Of a stretch of 64,000 nucleotides of DNA, positions 48,321-60,590 are shown in pieces. This DNA is from Pseudisothecium myosuroides. Taxonomy: Eukaryota > Streptophyta > Bryopsida > Hypnales > Lembophyllaceae. Made by a program: the position numbers and the translations under genes. Position 1 is the stretch's first letter, and every line of letters begins with the position of its first letter. Where the stretch lies: NCBI GenBank assembly GCA_951799445.1, contig OX637293.1, positions 19,220,001 to 19,284,000 of the forward strand, given 5' to 3'. Under the pieces are notes generated by a model. It was not told where the DNA came from, made no database searches, and was given only the letters and a program-made list of their open reading frames with translations.

Positions 48321-48956
48321 CCCCTAAATGCCCAAGGCACCAAAATGTGGTGTCCAAGAAACTTTGAAGTTGAATAAAACCTTATCAAATTGCTATTTTT
48401 AGTAGTTTATATTTTTGAAAGATTCTTTTTGAAGTCTAGTTTTAGCATCAAAAATCCAATTTTGAAAATGAATGATTACGATTTTTCTATTCAAGATTTT
48501 GTTCAAAGGTACCCATTGCAATCTTGACTTTTCGTAGTATTGAGGGCTCTTGGAAATGAGCCTCAAATACACTAGATCTTGAAGAAAAAATCACACTAGA
48601 AATTCATTTAAAAAAATTGTAGAGTAGATTTTGAAAAATCATAAATTGATTGGGGTTATATTTGTTAGATCCTTCAACCTCATATTTTTTTGGTCTTGAA
48701 CTTTTTAGATTTGACATGCAATAAGAGAACTCAAAGATTTTTATAGTTTTAACACCATGATGATCAAACATTATAATCTTTCAATCCTTAAATGATATTG
48801 TTGTGTTTTCTTTTCCTATGTGATCTCTAACATGTCTTGTTTGAATTTGTACGGTTACAATTCAAAAACAATTGATTGAACTTATCATAACGTTGGCTTT
48901 TGTTCAATTTAGAGTAAATTTCAAGAGGCTCAAAACAGGCCTTGGGCATTTAGGGG
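48321..48956. mobile_element. TTAA-type element, subfamily B (636 bp)
   Basis: TTAA 48317-48320 and 48957-48960 flank terminal repeats CCCCTAAATGCCCAAGGC and its exact complement. Length and sequence agree closely with 45803-46440, indicating a homogeneous subfamily. Non-coding. Confidence 0.92.
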
Positions 48957-48960
48957 TTAA

Positions 48961-50724
48961 GCAACCGTTGTTGAGGCTTTTGGAAAGCACAACCAGGTTG
49001 TTTCTATGGCCCAAAGTAATTCTTTTTGAACTGCACTAATTGGTATCTCATGGTCACCCGTTTGAGAAGGGAATAGTGTGTCAAAGTCCAAAATTAATTT
49101 TGCCCAAATGGACAAGTGAAATGATGGTACAAAATTTCGTACATTTATGAGATGATTGTTTTGAAATCCCTCTTGTAAATCCTCTTAAATCTTCCTTTTG
49201 CAATGAAAATATTTCTATTGTTTAAATAAATAAATAAATAAATAAATAAACTTTTTCTTAAATTGACCCACATTGAACACTTGTCAATTTATTTTTCTTT
49301 GGATTTTAATCTTCTTCCATCTTTGTGTCTTTTTTTGAATGTCAGTGTTCAACTCATAGTTACATTCAATCAATGATTTTCCAAGATCCAAATGATATTT
49401 TTGAAAAAGTTAAATGCCTTATAAGCTTCCTCATCAAAATTGATTCAATAAGTTTTCAACTTCTATTGGTTACTTTGATGTTACAATTTCAATGTGTAAT
49501 TGAATTAATACTAGCAAGTACATTTTTCAATTTCCTCAAATCAGAGATGCTAATTTAGTGCATTATCAAGGGCAACTGAAATAATGTTGGCAATAAATAG
49601 ATTGAAATTGTGTTGAGATCTTGAGAATTAAAAAAACATTATATTAAGATGTGTTGACTCAATGGAATTTTCAAGACCACTTAAATTTTGACTCAATACC
49701 AATTCAATTGGTCATTGATATGGCATTGAAATTTAGTGCCAATTAGTCACATTTATTTGTAAAAGGTCGACGAATTTTTTTGCTAGTATATGGAGGTATA
49801 GCCTCAATATCTTGCAATGGCCGGGAAGGTTATCTAAAAATATCCAACATCAACAAATTTATCAAATACATCATAACATTGCAAAGGCTAGGGAGAATTG
49901 ATGTCTTTTATTAAAAAAAAATTACCGTCTAAAAAATAACCCTATAATTTATTACTTACCACCATTGATAAAAAAAAATTTGAAATCTTAAAATCAAAGA
50001 CTCCAAATTAATTGCAAGAGGCAAAGAAATATATATGTAAACCAACTACAAATTAGATGGCAAATATTTACATAATTAGCTTTGGACAAATATGTCTTGG
50101 TCAATGAGTCCCCTTAGCCCTAATTAGCATACCTCCAAAATTGTATGTTGAATGCCAAAAGAACAATTTAAGAAACAAAAGATGACCTTTGTTAAACATT
50201 TATGGCATTTACTTATTTTCTATAATAATATGATCTTTATGTATTTGTCTATTTTTACACTATAATGGACTTTGTTTTGTCAATTTTTTAGTAAAAATGT
50301 GGTTTTAAGCGTTAAAGCTCCCTACATTCGAATAGTGGATGTGCCTTGGTCAAACTTGATTGTAACTTCCCAATGGTATCTATATTTGTTTTTTTGATTT
50401 GAGCTTGAAAAATGAAGCCTAACAAGTTGTATTTCTACTCCATTCTAGAAATTTGGAAAAATCCAAAATTTTAAATGAATGAGTTATTGCAATTGGAAGT
50501 TTTATGTGTGAAAATCCAAATATCACAACATTGTATATCTTTCATTCATATCTTTTAAAAAAATTCATTTTAAGGTTCAAGCTGCAAAATATTATTCCTT
50601 AGTCTAACCTAAATTATTGATCAAAATTCCAAATCATTCTAATATACATTCAAATTCAAATAATCTTATGTCTTTATTACAATTTTTAAAATCACAAAGA
50701 GGTTGAGAGGTTATGTATAATCAT
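48961..50724. repeat. AT-rich intergenic repeats, with a (TAAA)n microsatellite
   Basis: A TAAA microsatellite lies at 49222-49250. 49740-50700 matches 25380-26900 in the same order but lacks the Stowaway/mariner element, giving its empty site near 50215-50240. No gene is seen; the 77-codon frame at 49325-49558 has no conserved counterpart. Confidence 0.6.
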
Positions 50725-51796
50725 CCACAAATATATTGTTTAAACATGTCCTTTTCCTCTCGATTTGTCAAAATCTCCAGGTTCACCTGCCACAAAGCAC
50801 AACCAGTAACAGAAGATTTATCAAATATTATTAGTCAAAGAAATATATATCCACATTCAAAACATGCATATAGATATAGAATAATTGCAGGCGCTCAATG
50901 TATGTCAAAAAAAAAACATGATTTTCGGCTTCTAGAGTAAGGTAATCAATTTAAAAGATGGGGCAATACCTTCCTTACCTCTGCCAACCAAGCACTAAAT
51001 TCTGGCCTCCTTGTCCTGCAAAACACGAAATAAAATGCATCAGAGATTTCCTAATGTGTCCATTTATAGTTTAACAAGAAAAATGATAATCAGGAGGCAG
51101 ATATTCTCCTATTCTCCTATAAGATACTAACATTGGATTTACCCATGCCAAAATAAGCCACCACCCACAAAATAATTAATAGATCATATCAACCATAATA
51201 CAAGAACAAGAAGGATAAAGATTTACAAAGTCCTTAGGTCAATTCTACCCTCCACTAAAAAGTAAGGACTACAAATAAGAATTTGAAAGCGAAACCAACC
51301 ACATGTCGAGTTCTTTAATAATCCCATATTTGCCCCAAGATTTGGTTATTGAACCCTTGACTCGCTTTTGGACCTTCTTTTTCTTTTTCTTTCTCTTCTC
51401 TTGTTCTCGTTCCTTCTCCTTCATCTTCCGTTTCTTCAGCACACAATTACATGAGATGAATTTTGTAAGTAAAACACATTGCCTGCAGAGATCGTAGCAC
51501 AAAGAGAATGGAAGGAGGTAAGAATGGAAAGAATATAAAGGTAGAGCAAAAGAAAGACATATCAAGGCTATGCAGACACATCTCACACAGTCTACCTTCT
51601 CCTTTACTGTCTTCATGTTTCTTAGTCGAATTTTTGTGCCTGTGCTTCTCTTTAGCGCCGGGAGAACGAGAGCGCTTGCGTTTCTATTTTAGGAGTAAGG
51701 GCTATCAGAACGGTGCCGCCTGCGGCGCTTGCCTTGGTCTCTCTCTAAGCTGCGAGATTGGCAATGTTCATCGCTCTCCTTGTCATCCGCAGCCAT
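50725..51796 (-). pseudogene. Decayed gene for a Lys/Arg-rich nuclear-type protein with WGKYG motif
   Basis: Reading leftward: MAADDKESDEHCQSRSLERD and KRRRRHRSDSPYS from ATG 51796, an in-frame TAA (51691-51689) with a frame change, KRKRSRSPGAKEKHRHKNS, an intron, then KKRKMKEKEREQEKRKKKKK...KSWGKYGIIKELDM, a phase-2 junction to TRRPEFSAWLAE (51015-50979) and VNLEILTNREEKDMFKQYI (from 50786), followed by another frameshift. The WGKYG...MW...RPEFxAWLAE...VNLE order is, from memory, a conserved eukaryotic family of basic nuclear proteins that I cannot name. The stop and frameshifts argue for a pseudogene, although sequencing error is possible. A TTAA-type terminal motif (CTAAACCCCTAAAGGACCC, 51803-51821) abuts the start codon. 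Confidence 0.65.
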
Positions 51797-51802
51797 CACT
51801 TC

Positions 51803-52036
51803 CTAAACCCCTAAAGGACCCAGAATTTATAGTCTGAAAATAACCACTTCAATTGTCAAAATATAATTAAGATGTGACCAAATTTAATATTACCAGAGTC
51901 AATGAAAACATTGAGTGTGTTGGTCCAAATTTGAATAAATTGGACAAAAACTAGGCCTTCATATGATCTACTCAAAAATGACAAAAACCCTGAGGGCCCG
52001 TTGGACCGTTGGGGAACAACATATTCAAGCTCTCAC
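51803..52036. mobile_element. Possible solitary end of a TTAA-type element
   Basis: CTAAACCCCTAAAGGACCC at 51803-51821 is the subfamily-A terminal repeat with CTAA in place of TTAA. I found no matching right end, so the element is truncated or the match is by chance. The rest of the stretch is AT-rich with no gene. Confidence 0.35.
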
Positions 52037-52283
52037 CTCATAGCGAACGGATGATGAGGATTAGGCTTGAAAGGACTAGTGCAGGGATCAGATCTGCGAC
52101 CAGTTCTTAGATTGAACCTCACTGTACAAGCACACAATTGAAACTAAGTATAAAATTGAGTAAAATCATTGAGCTAATCAAATGCGTGCTGCACACTTAC
52201 TGTCACTTGGAGGATATTGAGCAATAATGCCATAGCCCCTTGCATGCACTTGATGGAAGAAACCTCTGTCCAGATCATGTGGG
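52037..52283 (-). CDS. Two orphan exons of an unidentified gene
   Basis: Exon 52283-52201 (acceptor CTGCAG, donor GTAAGT) reads PHDLDRGFFHQVHARGYGII then AQYPPSD, and exon 52121-52037 (acceptor TACAG, donor GTGAGA) reads MRFNLRTGRRSDPCTSPFKP then NPHHPFAM. The exons join in phase through an ATG codon, giving 54 codons without a stop and good splice sites on both sides. The peptides look protein-like but I do not recognise the family. Flanking exons were not found; a TTAA element lies upstream at 52962-53871. Confidence 0.45.
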
Positions 52284-52957
52284 CTGCAGACAGACGTAAT
52301 TATTAAACAAGCTCTAGAAACAATTGCCAAAACTGAAGCATAAAACTGGCATTGAGTTTCCAAGATACCGAGATGTTATCCCAGAAGAGAAGAGAATTTG
52401 AATATTTTAAAACCGGTTATAGAAAAAGAACTGCTGACATCATTTGAAACCCTAATCAGTGAACTTCAATTGGTCTCTGCGGTTTCAAATTTGGAAAATA
52501 GGAAATGTGTTTAAAGCGTGTTAGAAGCACATTACATACAGCTCTCCAAAAATCTATCGCTTGCATGACTTGACCAACAAATGAGCAAGAAACATAACAA
52601 ATCTAATAATAAATCCAATCTAATTTAAAAAACTGCTCGTTAGCACTCTGCATTGACTGTCATCGTATTCGTTTGCTGCCATATTTGTTGCGGTCTCAGT
52701 ACTTCAAGTTAGAAGGCATATTATAGCTCTTTAGAATCGTATTTTCAGTAGATTTGCAACAAGATATCAGAAAAAACATTTCCTTTAGAATTGAGCACAA
52801 AATCTCAAATAAATTTTTTTGAGCCCGTCCTCTGGTTACCAGTGCTAGTGTTCCAGTGTAATAGCATGTTCATTCAGCACTAAGATCAAATGAGTTTACA
52901 GAGATCCCAAACTTCGGACTAAAATTCTCAAACCTACTATCCAGCTACACCAACATT
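52284..52957. other. Non-coding stretch upstream of the orphan exons
   Basis: No repeat shared with the rest of the window and no gene is seen. It may be an intron of the gene to which the orphan exons belong. Confidence 0.3.
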
Positions 52958-52961
52958 TTAA

Positions 52962-53871
52962 CCCCTAAAAGCCCATTGTCCCTTCGGGGGACAAATGCAT
53001 TTTCGGGCATGTACCTTTTTGCTGAAATTTTCTCCTGATTTTTTTGAAATTTTTTGTGAATATGAAGAATTGAGAGAGGTACGTGGCAAGAAAAAAAAAT
53101 TTGAAATCAGACCTTTGAGCGAGAAGTTATGCCATTTCTTGGAATGCGTGGGGACGGGGGGCAGCAAAAAAAAAATTGCAAAATTTTGAATTTTTTTTCT
53201 CATAGATTATATTTTTTTCTATCTGGAAAGCTTTGATTCATTTCATTTGGATTTGTTGTGAGGAAGTTATGGACATTCTTGTTTTTCGGGCAGTTAGAGC
53301 ATCTTCTTGAAAAAATAACTTCTAGGATTCATTTTGGAATGCAATTTTTGTAATTTTTCAGTTTTTTTTTTTTGGAATGGTTTAGTTTACTTTCTAGAAC
53401 AATCTCACCAATTGGGATTAGTGCATTTTAATTCCATCTAAAATATATAAATATTTTAGATTTTCCTTCTATCTTGTACCTACTTCTACTTAACAATTTT
53501 TTAAAGAATGATAATTAAGTTTTTTTGAGTTTTTTTTTTTTTCCCTAGACTCTCAACTCAATTCTCCACTATAAAGATTTAAAGCTCAAAACGCTGTAGT
53601 GCAAAAATTTTAAGTTAAAAATGTTTAAAGACAAAAAATCTGGTCCCGCAATGTGCTGAAAAACTTGTTTTTTCCACTTTAAACGTAGATATCTTGCAAT
53701 CTGTGCGGTCAAAAATTCTGAAATTTTTTCCACACATTCTCATACCAATTAGGTGTAAGATCCTACGGTTAGATGTGGAAAAAAAACAATTTGAATTTTT
53801 TGTACTTTTTGCTATAGAAATGGCAGTTTTGAGTGTTTTTTGGCAGAAAAAAGGCCTTGGGCCTTTAGGGG
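52962..53871. mobile_element. TTAA-type element, subfamily A (910 bp, reversed)
   Basis: TTAA 52958-52961 then CCCCTAAAAGCCC; right end GGGCCTTTAGGGG then TTAA 53872-53875. Relative to 43625-44483 it is inverted. Near the left end CATTGTCCCTTCGGGGGACAA can form the subterminal hairpin also present in the other subfamily-A copies. Non-coding. Confidence 0.88.
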
Positions 53872-53875
53872 TTAA

Positions 53876-54449
53876 AAACGCACTCATAATTCATAACCTA
53901 AACACTACATTGCAAAGAAATGAACATCAGCTACCTCTGCAACACCAATTCATGGACGTCTCACTCGCTTACACAATCATGAAAGTAAATGATATCCCAA
54001 TGTGACGGATTACTAGTCTCAATCCTCACATACAAATCCAAAACTGTAGCTAAGCACAGTAAACCCTAATTCTCGAACCAGCTCAAACAAGCGTCACTTT
54101 CGCATGTAAACCCCAAAAGTTTGATTATCTAATCTTCCGCACCGTGGAAACCAAGTCGAACACCAAAATTATTCTAAGAAATGGACCTTCACACCCTACC
54201 AAATTGCAAACCATGTCGATGCCTAACTTCCCATTGCAACAGAGAAAAAAATATGCCAAATGAAGCCCCAAAAGAAACAAAAAAATTTGGCGGAGGAAAT
54301 GTGTACTTCATCGAGTGAGACGTACCTCGAAAAGTCTCGGAAGAAGTTATGGCGCACAATTTACAACGACCACTCCATTTGCCGATGCGAACACACCAAC
54401 AACAGCACTAGGAACTCGGTTCGGATAATAGCAACTAGGCACTCTGAGA
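53876..54449. other. Intergenic sequence, moderately GC-rich
   Basis: No exon chain could be built. The open frame 54260-54562 has no recognisable domain and runs into repeat family E. It could include 5' exons or a leader of the gene fragments to its left. Confidence 0.3.
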
Positions 54450-55729
54450 TTATCTTCATCCAGGCTCTTCATCCACTATCTGTTTCATTCATCCTTAACG
54501 CTTCTCATTCAATACAAGGGACTTCCGTTACCTTGATTTATCCTAAATTAGCATCACCTTGAAAATTAGTGTCGCCACAAAATTTCATTTTTTTTAATAT
54601 TGGTTCAATAGGGTAATATTTCAAACTGCACTAATTCAAAATAGGATGACTATAGTAAATTAGTGTTACAAGTGTTATTAAGATAAATCCGTGTAGGACA
54701 AATTTGTGTAGTCTCGTGTGTTGAATATATGAGGGTTTTGAAATTAATTATATTGACACTTGGATATCAAGTATGACCCACACCAAGGTAATAGTAATCT
54801 TTCAATTACAAGCAAGATTATTGTTGAACAAGTTCATGATAAATCTAATTCTAATTGCTCAAGGCATTTGTGACCTTCTTGAACTCCTAAAAAATTGAGG
54901 TCTTTTTTTGCATCAACAGCCATTCAAAATTGCCATTTCTATTGCAAAGAGATTTTTATTTATTTTTATTTTTATTTTTTGGCATATCTAACAATAGGAT
55001 CTTGTACATGACCAAATATCAAAATGTGTGGAAATTTTTTGACTGTACAAAGTACACAAACTGGATTATTTGCACCTTTGAGTGACTAGATTGTAAAACT
55101 TTGAATCTTCTTGGGCTTGAAATTTTTGCACTGCACATTTTTGTTTTAAATATTTTGATATTGCAAATTTGAGTTGAGAACTTGTGAAAAAAATCTCAAA
55201 AACATCCTTTAATTTTAATTTGTAATTCCTTGAGAAATTGTTTTGTAGAAGTAGTTACAAGATAGAAGAAATAACTAAATTGTTAATAGTTCCAAGATGA
55301 AATTAAAACCAAGTGGCATAGATTGTTCTAGCAAGTAAACTAAACCTTGTAGAAACTTTTTTTCTAATTTGCAAAAATGGAGTTCTAAAAGAAATCCAAT
55401 ATTTTATTTTTTTTCAAAAAAATGCTCTTATTGCCTAAAATTTGAATGAATCAAATTTTTACATATAGACAAAAATATAAACTATAAAAAATAGATTTAA
55501 GAAAAAAGTATTTCTAAATTTTTTTTGTTTTTTTTGTTCAAGCTTGACTAATTTTTGGTTTAAATGGCATGATTTTTGCTCCCGAGGACTAATTGAAATA
55601 GAAAATATATATTTATAAAATACAAGTATTATTTTATCTTCAACAAAATTTCAAAAAATCACACCAAAAATTCAGATTATAGGAACCTACTCAAATCTTC
55701 AGCAGTACACTTTGGACTTTAGGGATTAA
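54450..55729. repeat. Repeat family E with a degenerate TTAA-type element
   Basis: 54450-54860 matches 18091-18500. From about 54885 (CTCCTAAAAAATTGAGGTC) the sequence is a worn subfamily-A element (CATTCAAAATTGCCATTTC) whose right end GGACTTTAGGGA meets TTAA at 55726-55729. No gene is seen. Confidence 0.6.
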
Positions 55730-57601
55730 TACATATTCTAGACTAAGAGGCAAATTGTACCTTAAGATTTTAATTTCTAAAGGCCTAGGGGGGGCCTACC
55801 TCCAAAACCACTTTTAATTTGCTATTTTTTTAATTCATTTAAAAAAATCTAACCATAGGATTTTTTAAATATTTTTAGATCAGTCTACCTTCTAAGTTTT
55901 AAAGAATTTGACCATAAGCATTTTGAGATATTTGTAGTCAAAGTTCATTTTTTTTGTTGGACAAAATGACTTCAGGGTGCCATATCACAAGAATTTTGAA
56001 AAGAAAAAGTTTACATTAGATGAGATTCAGGTGCTAAACAAGGCTACAAATTTCCTTGAGTTTCCGGACTGTGAATCTAACGTGGCAGAATGACTGCCAT
56101 GTCAACTAATAAATATAATTATTTTTTAAAAATAGATTGAATTTTTAAAATATTTTTTTCATTTTAAAATATTTTCTAAAAATTTAAAAATTTTCTTTTT
56201 ATTATTTTTTAATTGTTAATTTTGGCTAGCAATGACTGATTCACTACATGGAGAATGGACCTAAAAATGTTTGACCAAATGCAAATATGAATAGTTCATA
56301 ATATGCATGCCAATTTTCACAAGATTTGGAGCAATAAGAGATTACTTTCAAAGCCTTGTAATCAATCAAGGTCCTATTAAAAAAAAAAGCTTAGAAGAAA
56401 TAGTGTATAAAATTATAGTCCTTTTGGTTTCTATAAATTTTTTGAATGAATAGAAATTCATAAAGATTATTTTTTCAAAAACATTCATACGTTTACTTAT
56501 TCAAATAGTTAAAAAGAAGGATTAATTTTTAAATTTTTAAATTAACTTTTGTTATAAATCATGATTGTATCCCTTGAATTGTAGAATATTTGAAAATAAA
56601 TAAATTTATAAGACTCGTATGTTACAAATGTGAAAGTATAAATATGAACATTTAGATGAATAGAAAATCAAGATTTTTTGTGCTTTGGACATGTTTGAGC
56701 TCACTTGTTGTTCGAAATTTGAATGTCTGGTTTTTCCACAAGTCAGAGCAAACTTCCATACATTGAGAATTTACATAACGGATGATACCTTGCATAAAAA
56801 ACAAAAGAAATTTTAGAATTCTACATAGAAGTGTGCAATAGTTGCAAGAGGAGGACTCAAAATGTTCAAGAGGAAGCTTGTGAAAAGAGGAGGAGGTAAG
56901 TTTATGACTTCTAGAAAATTAATTTTGACAATGGACTTGAACTTCTTATTACTTTTAGATTGACAAGAAGGCAAATTTACAATACTCCGTACTTCCATAG
57001 AAATGAAAGCATTATCAAACTCGCAAGACGCTAAACCCGTTGCACGAAGTGGGACGATCAAGGTGAAAATACAAGAATTACAGGGTAGATGCAAGAAAAA
57101 AATCCTCCTATTTTGTGCCGTGTTAGTCTTATGTCCTTCACACACTCACACACTCACACACTAGCTAACTTGGGGATTTTAATTGCAATATAAATTCAAA
57201 TTTTGCAAAAAAATTCATGTGTGAAAAATTAAAAATTCTTACATTTTTCTTGGAGATAAAATTCTTCCGTTTTCACCGAGGTTTTCACCCTACTGGTTTC
57301 ACTTCGTAGGATGGATTTAGCGTCATGCATCAAACTTGGCAAACACAATTCCAACTCTACAAAATTGCCTAGACCACATGGAAGTTCGCTCTTCAAGGGT
57401 CAATTGCGCAATTTTCTCTTGAAACTCACAATAAGCGACAATATTTCATCCATCCTTGCTGGGTATCATCCAAGTTTCTCCAAACCCTAAACGGGGTTTA
57501 CATGAATCCCACCTTCTTCGTCTTTGATCTCTTTAGCGTGTGCTTAGTTTGGCTAGTACCTCTCTCTTTGGCGTCTGCCCCTCTTGCAACAGTCCACCAC
57601 C
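55730..57601. other. AT-rich sequence upstream of uS15 copy 2
   Basis: A second degenerate left end occurs near 55770 (TTAATTTCTAAAGGCC). From about 56800 the sequence matches 19310-19977 (AGGAGGACTCAAAATGTT, AGATTGACAAGAAGGCAAA), which is the uS15 upstream flank. 57540-57600 (CTCTTGCAACAGTCCACCACC) is the leader conserved with copy 1. No other gene is seen. Confidence 0.55.
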
Positions 57602-59155
57602 ATGGGTCGTATGCACAATCCCGGGTGAGTTTATCTTTCTTGTAGTCTTGTTCTTTTATCTTAAGAATGTGACTTCTCTGTAATGGTGCCGAAGTTCAGT
57701 CACCTTGGATGAGCTTTTTAGGTTTCGACCTCACATGTTGTATCTTTTGTTTCTCTTACGATTCAAGTTTTGAATTTATCTTGTTGTTGTTTTTTCTCCA
57801 TGAAAGTAATTTGACATTTCTGCACTTGTGTTAGAAGCAAAGATGTTGTGAATGAGCTTTAGGGTTACGGTTAGGTTTTGGATTTGTGATATGTTTGTCG
57901 TTTTTCCTTTTTCTCCATGAAAACTGTGGCATTTCTGTAGCTGCTCTGAAGTATAGGTACTGCCGATGATCTCAGGGTTTGCAGTTTGGATTTTGAGTTT
58001 TATCATATTTTGTATTTTGGTGTGGCGTATTAGTTATTTGGAACATTGGCTGAGAGTGTTGGTGTTGCAGGAAGGGTATGTCCTCATTGGCTTTGCCGTA
58101 CTAGAGGAGTCCCCCATCGTGGTTGAAGATCACCACTGTTGAGGTGGAGGACCATATTTGCAAGCTTGCGAAGAAGGGTTTGACTCCTTCTCAGATCGGT
58201 GTGATTCTGCGAGACTCGCACGGTATTGCTCAGGTCCAGAGCGTGACCGGCAGCAAGGTCCTCCGCACCCTCAAGGGCCACGATAGAGCTTGATACAAAC
58301 CTTCTTTGAAAACCTTCTACATGCCGCACTGAAAAGTCCTTGGGCTTAAACAGTGAGATGTCAGGGGTTTCTCACGGTAAACGCTTCTTTTGCTCGTGTT
58401 TTTGGAAGTGGAGGGTGACTGAGATGTAAATGGCAGGAGATGATGCTAATATGAGGTGCTTCTAGGGAGTAGTGATGAAGCTAATGTGGTTGTGGTGTGT
58501 TTAGGTTTGGGTCCTGAGATCCCCAAGGATTTGTACCACTTGATCAAGAAGGCCGTCGCTGTGCATAAGCATTTGGAGAGGAACCACAAGGACAAGGACT
58601 CCAAGTTCCGTCTGATTTTGATCGAGAGCCGTGTCCACCGCCTGGCACGCTATAACAAGCGCACCAAGAAGCTCCCACCCACTTGGAAGTAATAAGTTCG
58701 AAAACTCTCTTCTTGTACGATTTGTTCAAACTAATAGTGCTCAAGAATTTATCTTTGATTTGCGCAAGTTAGAATTCAAACCTCTTCTAGGAAGCTAGTA
58801 GTCTATATTTGGAAGTTTTAAAACATCCCTCCATAATGTAGGGTATGGTTCCTATTTGTAGTTGTCCATCTTGTTTCAAGCGTTGTCCTAATTGAGTATT
58901 ATAATTTATGAAAACAAAGAAGCGGACACTTTTGGTCATTTTGGAACTTAGGGTTAGGGATTAATTTAAGCAATTTAGGTGATTCCACAATCATGTTGAA
59001 ACAATATCAGTGATAGTACTACTTTGTCTTGCTTTATATCACTAGTTGCATAATGTGCCATTTCAAATCAAGATATCGGAAAGACCGACCATCTAACTCT
59101 CATTTATATGTATTGGTGCAGCAAATCCGCAACTGCTAGCACCCTTGTTGCTTAA
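57602..59155 (+). pseudogene. RPS13: Cytosolic ribosomal protein uS15 (plant RPS13), dead copy 2
   Basis: Same four-exon plan as copy 1: 57602-57624 (MGRMHNPG), 58071-58282, 58505-58691 ([25 protein letters not shown]-type segment reading [14 protein letters not shown]) and 59122-59155 (KSATASTLVA-stop). It is broken differently: TAG at 58102-58104 after LALPY, and both later donors changed from GT to AT (58283-58284 and 58692-58693). All acceptors keep AG. Intron 2 lacks the CACTA foldback element. Since neither copy in the window can encode uS15, a functional gene must exist elsewhere in the genome. Confidence 0.93.
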
Positions 59156-60590
59156 CTTTGCCAAGAGTTGGGTTGTGATTTGTAAAAGGCCAAGTAGTAA
59201 ATTGGAGATATATTCTCCTGCAATGTATTGAATGGGTGTATATTTGAATTGAAATACGTCTTTGGGTGCGTTGGTTGATTTGTAGTGTATTTTGTAAGGT
59301 TCAAAATACTGTAGTTGAATCATATTTTTTAACGAATTGAAAGCAAGAATACAATTTGTTGCTATCATATGATGGTGCTACTATTGTGACTTCTTGGATT
59401 GTGTGCATGTGCATTCTTTTCCTTGTAATGGTTATATATATTGTATTATCAAAACATAATTTTATTTGTAATTGTGCAATGTCATACATTTGTTTCTTTG
59501 TAACTGCTTTGGTGTTAATTCAAAAGACATTCCTGGTTTTGCAAATGCTTAAACACTTCTGACTGGGAACACTTCACTGGGTGGATAAATTTTCTTCTTT
59601 TGAAGGTGGCTGGTCATGTACTATCCTATGTGAAAGTTGGGTACTGGTACTACATTTAACTATAATTTTGATGATGTTCAATGTCTTCCGTGATTTAAAA
59701 TTTAATCCTATGTGGAAGTTGAGTATCGCAATAAATTAGTATTTTAAGGATGTTCAACATCTTCCTTGATTTAAAACACGAGAAGTTTTGAATGTCTGGA
59801 CGAATTTGATGAATTTTTGAAACTGCAAAAATGATCTATTCAATCAATGTGTCATGTAATTCTAAAATTAGAAAATCAGCACTCCATGGTTATCATCTAA
59901 AAGATTAAATTGCAAAGAATTTGTCAATTTCAGGAATTTTAAGAAAAACTAAATTAGAATGCAAACTAGATTTGATAAGCTTCCTTGCAATAGTTGGACA
60001 CAAACTCAAGAAAGATCATTTTTATGACTAAAATGTAGATAAAGAGAATAGAATAGAAGTTATCAAACTACCTACAAGGTGATTTATGGATTTGCCATTT
60101 TTTTATGTAGGAAGTCAAATAATATCATAGAGAAGGAAAATCTAACACCATTCATTGAGAATGAGTTCAAGCAACTCCTTCAAAAAAAAAATGGATGAAA
60201 AAAATGTTTTTTCTTTGTCCTAAAGGCCTCCTTGAAATCATCCAATAGATACAAAAAGCCTTCTTAGACATTCCAAGGTTAATGATATTAATGAAAAAAC
60301 ACTTTAATAGATGGACTTTTTTCCATTTAGATATAATTCTTGAAATTAAAATAAAATAAAATAGGGTTGTTGAAACCAAGATATATTATTTAAGAAATAA
60401 TTCATTTTTGTTGTCATTCTATTGGTAATGTTAAAACTAAAAGTTCTATTACTAGTGTAATATATTGGCAAAGTTATTATAATCCTAGACAAATCATTAG
60501 AATGAATAATACCTTGTCGATATTGACTATAAAAACAATTGCCATGTCCTTTTATATAAGAAGGGGGGGGGGAATAAACAATTTTTGGTG
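59156..60590. repeat. AT-rich duplicated sequence downstream of uS15 copy 2
   Basis: Collinear with 21735-22600 and 23546-24080 of block 1 without the TTAA insertion at 22606. A run of ten or more G (60562-60572) precedes the junction with a truncated B element. No gene is seen. Confidence 0.75.
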
